A stretch of DNA of 64,000 bases from assembly GCA_913778765.1 (NCBI GenBank), contig CAJYXO010000126.1, positions 1 to 64,000 of the forward strand. The letters run 5' to 3'. The position numbers were made by a program, and so were the translations under genes. The DNA is from an uncultured Massilia sp. Lineage in GTDB: Bacteria; Pseudomonadota; Gammaproteobacteria; Burkholderiales; Burkholderiaceae_D. Position 1 is the first letter of the stretch. Each line of letters opens with the position of its first letter. This document shows, piece by piece, positions 1-7,884 of the stretch. Under the pieces are notes generated by a model. That model worked only from the letters and a program-made list of their open reading frames with translations, was not told the DNA's origin and searched no databases.

Positions 1-47
1 ACGACGGACACTTTCGATAGGTATGATGTCCCTATCGGAGGTATTAC

Positions 48-335
48 ATGGCACGTGAAAGACGGGTATTTTCAGAAGAGTTTAAGCGCGAAGCAGTCAA
101 GCTGGTAGGCCAGCCTGGCGCGAGCAAGGCAGCAATAGCCCGCGACCTTGGCATCGGTGCCAATTTGCTAGGGCGGTGGTGTAGAGACGCCAACGTCGAT
201 GCTGAGGTTGCAGTCGGGCGCGAGAAGGTCTCAGCCCAGGAGTATGAGCGCATGCGGCGCGAGCTGGCGAAGGTCAAAACGGAGCGCGACATATTAAAAA
301 AGGCGCTCGGCTACTTCGCAGCCGACCTCAAGTGA
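48..335 (+). CDS. IS3-family transposase OrfA (HTH subunit)
   Basis: This 95-residue protein is the DNA-binding OrfA of an IS3-family element. It begins with the typical RRVFSEEFKREAVKLV stretch and carries a helix-turn-helix around residues 25-45 (AAIARDLGIGANLLGRW). A C-terminal leucine/lysine-rich helix (KVKTERDILKKALGYF) fits the leucine-zipper multimerisation region. It ends four bases into the orfB reading frame. In this family OrfA alone binds the inverted repeats, and an OrfAB fusion made by frameshifting is the active transposase. The gene itself looks intact; only its partner is damaged. Confidence 0.9.
   Translation: MARERRVFSEEFKREAVKLVGQPGASKAAIARDLGIGANLLGRWCRDANVDAEVAVGREKVSAQEYERMRRELAKVKTERDILKKALGYFAADLK
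296..302 (+). other. Programmed -1 frameshift slippery site (A6G)
   Basis: The heptamer A AAA AAG is in the correct phase of orfA (codons AAA 297-299 and AAG 300-302). Slipping back one base enters the orfB frame (position 302 and orfB start 332 are both 2 mod 3). This is the canonical IS3 arrangement for making the OrfAB fusion. Confidence 0.75.
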
Positions 336-1106
336 AGTACGGCTTTATCGCCAAATATCGAACCATCTGGCCAACACGAACGATGTGCCGTCCACTCGGC
401 GTATCGAGCAGCGGCTTTTATGATTGGCTTGGACGGCCGGCGAGTGCTCACGAACGCGAGAATGCCGAGCTCCTCAAGGCAATTAAGCACAGCCACGAAG
501 CCAGCGAAAGCAGCCGGCATCAAGGCCCGTCACAAGCGACGCCGGACGCCAGGCCAGGTGGAATCACCAATCCATGCCATCGCGCCAAACCTGCTGGACC
601 GGCAGTTTGAAGCGACAGGCCCGAACCAGAAATGGGCGGCCGACTTCACTTACGTATGGACCGGTGAAGGCTGGCTGTTTGTCGCTGTCGTCCTGGACCT
701 GTACTCGCGGCGTGTAGTGGGCTGGTCGATGCAGCCGACGATGACGGCTCAGCTGGTAATGGATGCTCTACTGATGGCAATTTTCCGTCGCGGTCGTCCT
801 CGTGCAGTGCTGCATCACTCCGACCAGGGCTCGCAATATACGAGCGAGGACTTCCAGCGTCTGCTTGAGTCCCATGGCATCGTTTGCAGCATGAGCCGTC
901 GCGGTAACTGCTGGGACAACGCTGCAATGGAAAGCTTCTTCTCGACGCTTAAGACCGAGCGCTTGAGCAAAAAGCATTACCGAACCAGAGATGATTTACG
1001 CGCTGATGTGTTCGACTACATTGAAAGGTTCTACAATCCACGCCGGCGTCATTCCACGCTCGGCTACATTAGCCCGGTACAGTTTGAAAATCTAAAATGC
1101 GCCTAG
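332..1106 (+). pseudogene. IS3-family transposase OrfB, internally deleted and frameshifted
   Basis: The N-terminal part (332 to about 510) reads in one frame and has the usual MCRPLGVSSSGFYDWLGRP start. The catalytic part reads from about 510 in the next frame. It contains the rve/DDE integrase core: D in WAADFTYVWT, D in LHHSDQGSQYTS, and E in NAAMESFFSTLKTE, ending at FYNPRRRHSTLGYISP. Between them the conserved block that normally reads roughly ETYGSPRxHAxL...VARLMR is missing: HEAS runs almost straight into AGIKARHKRRR. One deletion therefore removed around 30 codons and shifted the frame. The catalytic residues survive, but no single ORF spans the protein. Confidence 0.85.
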
Positions 1107-1119
1107 CGGAAGTGTCCGT

Positions 1120-1251
1120 GACGATGGGGGAAGGCCAATTGTCTACCTTGAAATGTTGGGCTTTGATGATGCAAACGAATATCTTCGGTCGGTTGGAATG
1201 CCTTCAGATCTAGCCTATAGAGTTTTGCATTCTACAAGTCGCCGTAACTAG
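1120..1251 (+). pseudogene. 3' remnant of a gene adjoining the IS3 element
   Basis: Directly after the right inverted repeat there is an open frame with no start codon that runs 43 residues to TAG at 1249-1251. Its tail (LGFDDANEYLRSVGMPSD then LAYRVL) reads like a real protein C-terminus. It resembles the tail of the small protein at 2724-2957 in the pattern DA..Y-(L/M)-R..G-(V/M)-P...RVL...RR. I read it as the end of a small gene of that type cut by the insertion. The 5' part would lie left of the window. No function is known. Confidence 0.5.
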
Positions 1252-1347
1252 TGAAAAGATTCGAGGAATTGATGATTACCGGTAACGAAAGCCATCCAAG
1301 CCTATTAGAGAGTATGGTCGGATTCTTTGCCACCGCCGGGGACCATC

Positions 1348-1608
1348 ATGACTGGCCAAGATTACTCAAACTTTGACAACTCTTTACTTACGCAAATAAA
1401 ACATGGGCGGGGAAGATACTATCAGCTTTGCGGAAAGGAGAGTGGTTTGCTAGCGCTCGCGCAGCCTTACCGGGTCAGTGATCCATGGCATGGTACGATT
1501 TCCGCAAAGCATGTTCTCGAAACGCGGCTGCAGGCACTAAAAGACATTGGCCTTATCGCTTGGGTGGGAGGGCAATGGAAAGTATCGTCAGGGGATCGAA
1601 CAGAATAA
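1348..1608 (+). CDS. Small hypothetical protein, possible winged-helix
   Basis: An 86-residue protein (MTGQDYSNFDNSLL...). The ATG at 1348 is preferred over the in-frame TTG at 1327 because a GGGGAC stretch sits a few bases upstream. The middle (AQPYRVSDPW, then LETRLQALKDIGLIAW and GGQWKV) looks like a compact winged-helix: a recognition-like helix followed by a short beta hairpin. Similar small proteins occur in Burkholderiales, but I know of no function. It is in no obvious operon; the diguanylate cyclase on the other strand ends 32 bases downstream. Confidence 0.5.
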   Translation: MTGQDYSNFDNSLLTQIKHGRGRYYQLCGKESGLLALAQPYRVSDPWHGTISAKHVLETRLQALKDIGLIAWVGGQWKVSSGDRTE

Positions 1609-1639
1609 CGAAACAATGTGACGTCTTTTTCGGCGCACA

Positions 1640-2674
1640 TCAGTGCAGGCGGCTTCGTTTTTGCACGTACATTTCCCGGTCCGCTTGCTGTACATAGTCG
1701 AGCAGCGGCTTATCGCCATGTGGGCTACATTGTACGGCGCCCGCGCTGATGGACAGGTGGTAGGGCCGCTCCTGCATCAGGGCAAACGCGTGAAGGTTTT
1801 CCCTCAATCTGGACAGAATCACGCGAGGATGGGCATCGTCGAGCGCGAAAGCGACGAACTCGTCGCCTCCTACGCGAGCCAGGACGTCGGTGTCGCGCAC
1901 GGATTCGCGTAACACGGCGGCGGCGTCCCTGATCAGCTGGTCCCCAGCTTCGTGGCCGAGTTGGTCATTCACCAATTTCAGGCCATCAATGTCGGCATAG
2001 ATCACCGCGCAGCCGGCGTGCCTGCGTCGCGCTAGTTTGAACATGTGCTCGGCCTGGATGAAAAATCCGCGCCGGTTGTTGAGCCCAGTCAGTATGTCGG
2101 TCAGCGCGAGGGCGCGCATTTCGCCTTCGACTTGGTCCCGCCGGGCCAGCTCGTCAGCATGCTCGCGGGCCGTGCCCGCCATCTGTTCATACTGGGTCGA
2201 TACCAGGTCTTCTAGTGAGCTACGGGCCGAAATCCTGCTCAGGGTAGCGACCGCCAGCTCGAGGATTGTCTCGAGTAATCGGCGCCGTGTGACCCATGCT
2301 TCGGGTGCAAGGTCTTGCATCCAGCCGGCAACAAGTACGGCCATGGTGCGCTGGCTTGGCACGCCGACCAGCATCATGCGCGAATCCGGTATGGCACCGT
2401 CACTAACGCGGCTTTCCATTCGCGCCAGAGCTATACGATGCCAGTCGTGGTTGTGGTCGGCCCGCCATGGCCGGCCGTCGCTGTCGAAGCTGATAGACTC
2501 GTTGACCTCGCCACGCACCATTAGCAAAGCATTGTCGACTTGAGTCAGTTCGGCCATTGCACGCCCAGTCAATGCTAGTGCGGTAGGGAAGTCGTCGACC
2601 TGCATCAGTTCGCGCGACACAGTGAGTAAAGCCTGTAATTGCTGAATTTCAGCTTTCGATTCGGTGTTCCGCAT
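1640..2674 (-). CDS. Diguanylate cyclase with GAF-like N-terminal region
   Basis: A 344-residue soluble protein. Residues 1-170 look like a GAF-type sensor without membrane segments. A short coiled region around 175-210 follows, then a GGDEF domain to the end. The active-site motif is exactly GGDEF (residues 269-273), and an RDTD inhibitory site (RxxD, 260-263) lies five residues before it. An active, product-inhibited cyclase making cyclic di-GMP is therefore expected. The start MRNTESKAEIQQLQ is chosen because GGAGAG lies nine bases upstream; a longer frame reaches 2818 but would overlap the neighbouring small gene and has no better RBS. The signal sensed cannot be told from sequence. Confidence 0.85.
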   Translation of the reverse strand: MRNTESKAEIQQLQALLTVSRELMQVDDFPTALALTGRAMAELTQVDNALLMVRGEVNESISFDSDGRPWRADHNHDWHRIALARMESRVSDGAIPDSRMMLVGVPSQRTMAVLVAGWMQDLAPEAWVTRRRLLETILELAVATLSRISARSSLEDLVSTQYEQMAGTAREHADELARRDQVEGEMRALALTDILTGLNNRRGFFIQAEHMFKLARRRHAGCAVIYADIDGLKLVNDQLGHEAGDQLIRDAAAVLRESVRDTDVLARVGGDEFVAFALDDAHPRVILSRLRENLHAFALMQERPYHLSISAGAVQCSPHGDKPLLDYVQQADREMYVQKRSRLH

Positions 2675-2723
2675 CACTGACAGCTCTCCGCTAACGATTC
2701 GCACTGAAGTACTTGCGACGTCC

Positions 2724-2957
2724 TTAATCGTTCGGAGCAGAAGGTATGATCGCTTCCGAAACCGATTGATCGGCACTCTCCCGGCGGCGCAAGTCAGGAT
2801 GGCCGAGGACGCGGGCAATCACGTGGTCAGGCACTCCCTTGTACCGCATGTAGCGCTCGGCAAGTCCAGCATCGCGCACTGACAAGATGTTGAGTCCACG
2901 TGCGACGGCGTTCGCTGACGACCCGTCGCTACGTCGTTGGCGCTCGTTGCTGTGCAT
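2724..2957 (-). CDS. Small hypothetical protein (77 aa)
   Basis: The frame MHSNERQRRSDGSSANAV... has a strong ribosome binding site (GGAGGG, four bases before ATG). It is well conserved in style: a helix with LNILSVRDAG, then AERYMRYKGVP and IARVLGHPDLRR, and an acidic/serine tail. It has no signal peptide or membrane segment. Its middle matches the gene remnant at 1120-1251, so the two are probably members of one small-protein family. It lies 49 bases upstream of the diguanylate cyclase on the same strand and may be co-transcribed with it. No function can be assigned. Confidence 0.6.
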   Translation of the reverse strand: MHSNERQRRSDGSSANAVARGLNILSVRDAGLAERYMRYKGVPDHVIARVLGHPDLRRRESADQSVSEAIIPSAPND

Positions 2958-3428
2958 TGGCCCTCCGTGACAGGCGGCGGCTGTCAGCGCTAAGAGTCGG
3001 GGTCACTTTACGTAACCACGACATATGTCGTTCCAAGCGATCATACGCGCCGTGTCGGCAGGGCGCCAGTTTTTTCGCCCAGCTTTTCTGAGGCTGCAGG
3101 TATGGTCTGAACAGACTGCTAGGTTGTGCGTCGGCTAACCGCGTAGCAATAACGCAGGGGAAACTTCGCATAGAAAACATGTCGAACCCTCTCCTAGAGT
3201 GGGTGACCAGTGGCGTGCTGGGATGACGCAATCGGCAAGTCGCCTTGATTACGACGCATTTAACGATCTTTGTTGTGACTGTCTGTATGCGCCATTGCCA
3301 GGTACGTCGTGCGCTTACCTGGCAGGAACGACCGCTTATGGCCGATTGTAGACTATTGTAGCGTTCGCTTACGACCCAAAAGCAGACGATCAATGAGCGC
3401 AGTTGATATCAAATATATATGATTTTTA
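2958..3428. other. Intergenic, no gene supported
   Basis: About 470 bases separate two minus-strand genes. An open frame of 154 codons on the minus strand (2929-3393) has a cysteine/tryptophan/arginine-rich composition and no domain signature, so I do not call it. The right part probably holds the promoter of the small gene ending at 2724. I see no convincing hairpin or repeat. Confidence 0.4.
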
Positions 3429-3833
3429 TCATTCTGGAAGTCTGACGCCGATTCCATTCATTCGAAAATAATCAGAGAGCAATTGAACGATTCGGTCGAA
3501 GGAGACCGGCTTAACTAGATGAACAGAAAAGCCTGCATTGAGCGATTCGTAGACCGTCTTCTGATCGCCCCATCCGCTCACCGAAATAAGTAATGGTGGA
3601 GCTGAAATCGTGCGCTTTACTTCTCGGGCAAGATCAAAACCGGACAACTCAGACATTCCGATGTCGGAAATGATGACATGCGGAGAAAATATTGATAAAA
3701 CATCCAGCGCAGCTTTCGCTGAGAATACAGCGCGAGCCTCATACCCCATGAAGTCTATCAGGCTCGAAAACAAAAGCGCCAAATCCTCGTTGTCGTCGAC
3801 AACGAGGACGCGCCCAATGGGCAGAAAAGGCAT
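3429..3833 (-). CDS. Orphan response-regulator receiver domain protein
   Basis: This 134-residue protein is a single CheY-like receiver domain with nothing attached. The acidic pair is D13-D14 (VLVVDDNED), the phospho-acceptor is D57 (IISDIGM), the switch Ser is S86 (ISVSGW) and the conserved Lys is K108 (HLVKPV). All catalytic positions are present, so it should be phosphorylated on D57. No histidine kinase lies nearby, so its kinase partner must be encoded elsewhere. Such stand-alone receivers usually shuttle phosphate or act by protein binding. The start is supported by AGGA nine bases before ATG. Confidence 0.85.
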   Translation of the reverse strand: MPFLPIGRVLVVDDNEDLALLFSSLIDFMGYEARAVFSAKAALDVLSIFSPHVIISDIGMSELSGFDLAREVKRTISAPPLLISVSGWGDQKTVYESLNAGFSVHLVKPVSFDRIVQLLSDYFRMNGIGVRLPE

Positions 3834-4363
3834 TTCTTGCGGTCCTATTGGAGCGGCGGACCAAGGTTCGGCGCAAGGCAGAGGGCTATCCTAAATCGGA
3901 TAGGAAGGAGGTTTGTATCAAGGTATCACGAAATTTGACTTGCCGCCGTTTGGTATGTTGAAAGACGCGTAAGAGATGCCTTTTAGCGATGAGTTAAGGG
4001 TCTGCTCTTGGCTGAACTCGGAAGTTCAACATGGCTCAGTGTATGAGAATAGTTGCTTGTAAGGTAAGCAGAGTTGCTACCAGAGCGTGGCAGGGATGTC
4101 AGTCAGGATGGGAAGTTGACAGTGTTGAGTGAAAAGCCCTGACCAGAAGCTTAAATGCGTTTTAGCGGTTCTAGCCGGGAAAAGACGAGGGAAAGCGCAA
4201 AGAGATCATAGGGGACCCTTCAGAGCACTTGATTAGCTCGTCAAAGTAGGTCATTTTTTCCGTGCCAAGCCCGATTTGGACCCGCCTAGTCAGCGAAAAC
4301 GCCCGAGTCCGTTGGCTAGGCAGGGCTGGACGGGTGCCTCCGAAGCGACCAGAGAGAGACCAG
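3834..4363. other. Intergenic, nothing recognised
   Basis: About 530 bases with no supported gene. There is one short hairpin near 3886-3906 (CTATCC/GGATAG) followed by a purine-rich AGGAAGGAGG that is not linked to a credible ORF. The stretch ends at the terminator of the first tRNA-Lys. Its composition looks less GC-rich than the core to the right. Confidence 0.35.
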
Positions 4364-4399
4364 AAAACAAAAAGCCCACGAACCGAAATTCGTGGGCTT
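4364..4399 (-). terminator. Rho-independent terminator of tRNA-Lys copy 1
   Basis: An 11-bp perfect stem AAGCCCACGAA/TTCGTGGGCTT (4372-4382 and 4389-4399) with a 6-base loop. On the minus strand it is followed by a T-rich run. It lies 12 bases past the tRNA 3' end. Confidence 0.9.
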
Positions 4400-4411
4400 C
4401 CTGTATGTATC

Positions 4412-4487
4412 TGGTAGGCCGTGCTGGGCTCGAACCAGCGACCAACGGATTAAAAGTCCGCTGCTCTACCAACTGAGCTAACGACCC
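4412..4487 (-). tRNA. tRNA-Lys (TTT), copy 1
   Basis: A 76-nt tRNA with encoded CCA. The acceptor stem is GGGTCGT/ACGGCCT. The anticodon loop CTTTTAA sits on the GCGGA/TCCGT stem and gives anticodon TTT. The T-arm is GGTTCGAGCC-like. Identical in sequence to the copy at 5082-5157. Confidence 0.97.
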
Positions 4488-4497
4488 GAAGGGCGGC

Positions 4498-4525
4498 ATT
4501 ATAACGGCTCGGCAGGATTTGCCAA
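4498..4525 (-). promoter_or_regulatory. Sigma70 promoter of tRNA-Lys copy 1
   Basis: On the minus strand TTGGCA (4520-4525) is followed after 16 bases by a perfect TATAAT (4498-4503). The -10 box lies 10 bases before the mature tRNA 5' end. Confidence 0.7.
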
Positions 4526-4546
4526 GCCCCTTCGGGCCGCAGACGC

Positions 4547-4930
4547 TCAGTCGGCGCCGCCGCGGCCCGGGCGCTCGTTCGCGGCCAGGCGGATGTTGTC
4601 GAACTGGCCGGGGCCGCGATTGTGCTCGAGCACGATGTGTTCGTTGTCGAAACCGGCGCCAAACTGGATCGCGATGCTGCCGTCGCGCGAGGCGAAGCGG
4701 TTGTCGCCCGCCAGCACGAGTTCCTTCTCGGTGCGCCCGATTCTCACGTAGAGCTGGCTGTTCAGCACGAAGAGGTCGGCACGGCGGCCGTCGTCGAGCC
4801 TGTACGTGCCGGCAACTGTGGCCATTTGCTGTGCGGTCGCCCGGGGGGCGTCGGCGGTGGCAATGGGCGCGGCGCCGGCGCTGGCGGCGACGAAGGTGCA
4901 GGAAACAAGAAGGGTCAACAGGGTTCGCAT
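4547..4930 (-). CDS. Small secreted protein of unknown function
   Basis: A 127-residue protein with a clear signal peptide (MRTLLTLLVSCTFVAASAGAA). The mature part has a beta-rich repeat-like pattern (VAGTYRLDDGRRADLFVL, LYVRIG, KELVLAG, RDGSIAIQF) that suggests a small beta-sandwich or lipocalin-like fold. The start at 4930 is chosen because GGAG precedes it and the signal peptide begins there; the longer frame to 4975 is less likely. It sits between the two identical tRNA-Lys genes, on the same strand. I do not recognise a named family. Confidence 0.7.
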   Translation of the reverse strand: MRTLLTLLVSCTFVAASAGAAPIATADAPRATAQQMATVAGTYRLDDGRRADLFVLNSQLYVRIGRTEKELVLAGDNRFASRDGSIAIQFGAGFDNEHIVLEHNRGPGQFDNIRLAANERPGRGGAD

Positions 4931-5034
4931 GGTCGCTCCGGGTGGGTGGTGAAGGGAAGTGAAATCCGTCAGCACAGTCTAGGGAAGCGGGCGCTCCGGG
5001 TGTTGATTGATGGCAACTTTAAATGCCGACAAGC

Positions 5035-5070
5035 AAAAACAAAAACGCCAACCCGAAGGCTGGCGTTTTC
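5035..5070 (-). terminator. Rho-independent terminator of tRNA-Lys copy 2
   Basis: Stem AAAACGCCA/TGGCGTTTT (5042-5050 and 5062-5070) with an inner CC/GG extension and a CGAA loop. A long T-rich run follows on the minus strand. Its sequence differs from the terminator of copy 1, so the tRNAs are identical but their terminators are not. Confidence 0.9.
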
Positions 5071-5081
5071 GCTTGAATCTT

Positions 5082-5157
5082 TGGTAGGCCGTGCTGGGCT
5101 CGAACCAGCGACCAACGGATTAAAAGTCCGCTGCTCTACCAACTGAGCTAACGACCC
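5082..5157 (-). tRNA. tRNA-Lys (TTT), copy 2
   Basis: A 76-nt tRNA, base-for-base identical to 4412-4487, including the encoded CCA. A TATAAT box on the minus strand (plus-strand ATTATA at 5171-5176) lies about 13 bases upstream of the mature 5' end. Confidence 0.97.
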
Positions 5158-5214
5158 GAAGAAGGCACGCATTATAGCGGGCCGTTTTGATTTACGCCAG
5201 AGCTACGTGCGAAA

Positions 5215-7035
5215 TTATGACAAGGCAGAGGTGACCTTCAACACTTCCTCGGCCGTCGTTACCCCTTCCACCACCTTGTATGCCCCGGCAATCCGCAGCG
5301 GCTTCATGCCGTCAAGCACGCTCTGCTGGCGCAGCGCCGCCAGATCGGTCACTTCCTGGATCAGGTGGCTGAAGCTGTCCGTCACGGTCGCCAGTTCGTA
5401 GATGCCGGTGCGGCCGCGGAAGCCGGTCTGGCGGCATTCCGGGCAGCCGACCGGGCGGTACACCGTCGCCGGCTTCGGGATCTGCCAGGCGCCGCCGACG
5501 CTGTGCCAGACTTCGTCGCTGAGTTCGCCGTCCGGGCTCTTGCAATGCGGGCACAGGGTGCGCACCAGGCGCTGGGCCATGATGCCGCCCAGGGTCGAAC
5601 CGAGCAGGTACCAGGGCACGCCCAGTTCCAGCAGGCGCATCACGCTCGAGGGCGCATCGTTGGTGTGCAGGGTCGACAGCACCAGGTGGCCGGTCAGGGC
5701 GGCCTGGATCGCCATCTCGGCCGTTTCCAGGTCGCGGATCTCGCCGACCATGATGATGTCCGGGTCCTGGCGCATCAGCGCGCGCACGCCGTCCGCGAAG
5801 GACAGGTCGATGCCCGGCTGCACCTGCATCTGGTTGAACGACGCTTCGACCATCTCGATCGGGTCCTCGACCGTGCAGACGTTCACTTCGCTGGTGGCGA
5901 GGGCCTTCAGCGTCGTGTACAGGGTCGTGGTCTTGCCCGAGCCGGTCGGCCCGGTGACGAGGACGATGCCGTGCGGGCGCTTGGTCAGCGCGTCCCAGCG
6001 CGCGGCGTCGTCGGGCGGGAAGCCCAGTTCCGGCAGGGTCTTCACGACCACTTCCGGGTCGAAGATACGCATCACGAGCTTTTCGCCGAAGGCGGTCGGC
6101 ATCGTCGACAGGCGCAGTTCGACTTCCTGTCCACCCGTCGTCTTGGTCTTGATGCGGCCATCCTGCGGGCGGCGTTTTTCGATGACGTCCATCCGTCCCA
6201 GCAGCTTGATGCGCGCGGTCATCGCGATCAGGACCACGGCCGGCACCTGGTAGACCTGGTGCAGCACGCCGTCGATGCGGAAGCGGATCACGCCGAATTC
6301 GCGCTTCGGTTCCAGGTGGATGTCCGAGGCGCGCTGGTCGAAGGCGTAGCTCCACAGCCAGTCGACGATGTTGACGACGTGCTGGTCGTTGGCGTCGACC
6401 TGCTTGTTCGACTTGCCCAGTTCGACCAGCTGCTCGAAGTTGTTGCGCATCGCCAGGTCCTGGCCGCTCGACTTGTTGGCGTCGCGGATCGACTTGGCGA
6501 GGCTGAAGAACTGCGAGATGTACTGGGCGATGTCGAGCGGATTGGCGAGCACCAGCTCGATGCGCTTGCGCGAGATGCGCGCGATCTCGTCCTGCCATTC
6601 GGTGTGGAAGGGATCGGCGGTCGCCACCACCAGGGTGTCGCCCTTCAGTTCGACCGGCAGGATGTTGAAGCGCGCGGCATAGGTGGCCGACATCACGTCC
6701 GCGACCCGGGTGAAGTCGATCTTCAAAGGATCGATGCGGAGAAAAGGGATGCCGACCTTGGCCGCCGCCCATTCGCTCAGCACGTCCAGGGTCAGCAGCT
6801 TGTGCGGCGCCCTGGCTTGCACGATCTTGCACTGGGCGATGGCGGTCAGCGGATGCATGGAGCCGGCCGCGCTCTTGAGGATGCCCTGGGCCTGCGCGAA
6901 GTGCGGCTTGACGGTGGACTTCTCGACGATGCCGTCGGCCAGCAGCCAGGAGAAGATGGTCTGCAGGTCGAGCGCCCTGGGACGCTCGGGCCGGGAAGCC
7001 TTGCTGGATGGCGTGCTGGAGGCGGGAGCGTTCAT
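5215..7035 (-). CDS. GspE/PulE/PilB-type secretion ATPase
   Basis: A 606-residue type II secretion/type IV pilus assembly ATPase. An N-terminal MshEN-like domain (about 30-180) precedes the RecA-type ATPase. Walker A is GPTGSGKTTT, the Asp box is TVEDPIE, Walker B is QDPDIIMVGEIRD and the His box is LSTLHTNDAPS. A CPHC...CPEC zinc motif follows and is characteristic of GspE/PilB rather than PilT. It should power pseudopilus or pilus extension at the inner membrane. No gsp or pil genes surround it, so it is an orphan. The spermidine-synthase-like gene lies 27 bases upstream on the same strand, suggesting co-transcription. It could serve a type II system or a type IV pilus encoded elsewhere. 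Confidence 0.9.
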   Translation of the reverse strand: MNAPASSTPSSKASRPERPRALDLQTIFSWLLADGIVEKSTVKPHFAQAQGILKSAAGSMHPLTAIAQCKIVQARAPHKLLTLDVLSEWAAAKVGIPFLRIDPLKIDFTRVADVMSATYAARFNILPVELKGDTLVVATADPFHTEWQDEIARISRKRIELVLANPLDIAQYISQFFSLAKSIRDANKSSGQDLAMRNNFEQLVELGKSNKQVDANDQHVVNIVDWLWSYAFDQRASDIHLEPKREFGVIRFRIDGVLHQVYQVPAVVLIAMTARIKLLGRMDVIEKRRPQDGRIKTKTTGGQEVELRLSTMPTAFGEKLVMRIFDPEVVVKTLPELGFPPDDAARWDALTKRPHGIVLVTGPTGSGKTTTLYTTLKALATSEVNVCTVEDPIEMVEASFNQMQVQPGIDLSFADGVRALMRQDPDIIMVGEIRDLETAEMAIQAALTGHLVLSTLHTNDAPSSVMRLLELGVPWYLLGSTLGGIMAQRLVRTLCPHCKSPDGELSDEVWHSVGGAWQIPKPATVYRPVGCPECRQTGFRGRTGIYELATVTDSFSHLIQEVTDLAALRQQSVLDGMKPLRIAGAYKVVEGVTTAEEVLKVTSALS

Positions 7036-7062
7036 GGCGGGTCCGCGGTTCGTATCGAGGCG

Positions 7063-7884
7063 TTATTTGGCGGCGGCGCCGGCCTGGATGCCCTTCACCC
7101 AGGACTTGGCCGGCAGCTTGGTGGCGGCGACGATCTGCGCGGCGCGCGCGGCCAGGCGCTCGGGATCGAGATCGGGCGCGTTCCTGAAGCACAGCGCGAC
7201 CACGTTGCCCTCGTGGACCTCGGGCAGGCAGATCACGGTGTCGAAGGCGAAGCGCATCGCCTTGATGTTCTTCCTGAAGCTCGGGTGGTCGCCGAACAGG
7301 TTGACGGTCATGACGCCGCCGTCCGCCAGGCAGGCGTTGCAGGCCTGGTAGAACTCGGGCGTGTCGAGCACCGGACCGCGCGCGGTGGCGTCGTAGAGGT
7401 CGACCTGCAGCACGTCCCAGGCCGCGTGATTGTCTTCGTCCAGCACGAAGTCCATCGCGTCCATCTCCAGCACCTGCAGGTGCTCGTCGTCGGGCGGCAG
7501 CTTGAACATCGACGCGCAGATCGCGATCACCGAGGGGTTCAGTTCGACGGCGGTGACCAGGGCCTGCGGGAACTGGCGGTAGCAGAACTTGGTGAGGGTG
7601 GCGGCGCCCAGGCCCAACTGGGCGATGGCGCGCGGCTGTTCGAGGAACAGCATCCAGGCCATCATCTGCTGCGCGTATTCGAGTTCGGGCCAGTCGGGCT
7701 TGCGGATGCGCATGGCGCCCTGCACCCATTCGGTGCCGAAGTGCAGATAGCGCACGCCGTCCTGTTCGGACAGGGTCACGGGAGCGAACTTCGGTTTGCG
7801 CGCAGGCTTCGGCGCGGCGGCAGGGGCGGAGGCGGGACGGCGCGAGGATTCGGCCAGTTCGATGGATTTGCGTTTGATGAGCAT
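7063..7884 (-). CDS. Spermidine synthase-like (PABS fold) protein
   Basis: A roughly 273-residue protein with the Rossmann SAM-binding fold of spermidine synthases. It shows AQLGLGAATLTKFCY as the glycine-rich loop, AVELNPSVIAIC as the acidic strand-2 motif, and VLQVDLYDATARGPVLDTPEFY as the region that usually carries the catalytic Asp. The N-terminal 30 residues are a lysine/alanine/proline-rich linker (PAAAPKPARKPKFAP) not seen in true SpeE. Bacterial stand-alone proteins of this type are often annotated as fused-type spermidine synthases, but polyamine synthesis has not been shown for most. The start is uncertain: ATG at 7884 is chosen, while in-frame starts exist at 7905 and 7938. It probably shares an mRNA with the GspE-like gene. 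Confidence 0.7.
   Translation of the reverse strand: MLIKRKSIELAESSRRPASAPAAAPKPARKPKFAPVTLSEQDGVRYLHFGTEWVQGAMRIRKPDWPELEYAQQMMAWMLFLEQPRAIAQLGLGAATLTKFCYRQFPQALVTAVELNPSVIAICASMFKLPPDDEHLQVLEMDAMDFVLDEDNHAAWDVLQVDLYDATARGPVLDTPEFYQACNACLADGGVMTVNLFGDHPSFRKNIKAMRFAFDTVICLPEVHEGNVVALCFRNAPDLDPERLAARAAQIVAATKLPAKSWVKGIQAGAAAK

Larger units (their letters stand above)
4..1119 (+). mobile_element. IS3-family insertion sequence (decayed)
   Basis: A complete-length IS3-type element with orfA, an overlapping orfB in the -1 frame and 13-bp imperfect terminal inverted repeats: ACGGACACTTTCG at 4-16 and its complement CGGAAGTGTCCGT at 1107-1119 (12 of 13 match). Bases 1-3 (acg) match the end of gacg at 1120-1123, as expected if a 4-bp target duplication is cut by the window start. 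The orfB has an internal deletion, so the copy should not transpose on its own. Confidence 0.85.

Noticed and set aside
420-1106. IS3 orfB taken as an intact gene starting at 420
   Set aside because: The N-terminal codons before about 510 are out of frame; the true N-terminus reads from 332.
2929-3393. Minus-strand frame of 154 codons
   Set aside because: Odd Cys/Trp/Arg-rich composition, no domain, no good start context.
1-4400. Complete tRNA-Lys-targeted island
   Set aside because: No integrase and no copy of the tRNA 3' end could be found in the window, so only a possibility is noted.
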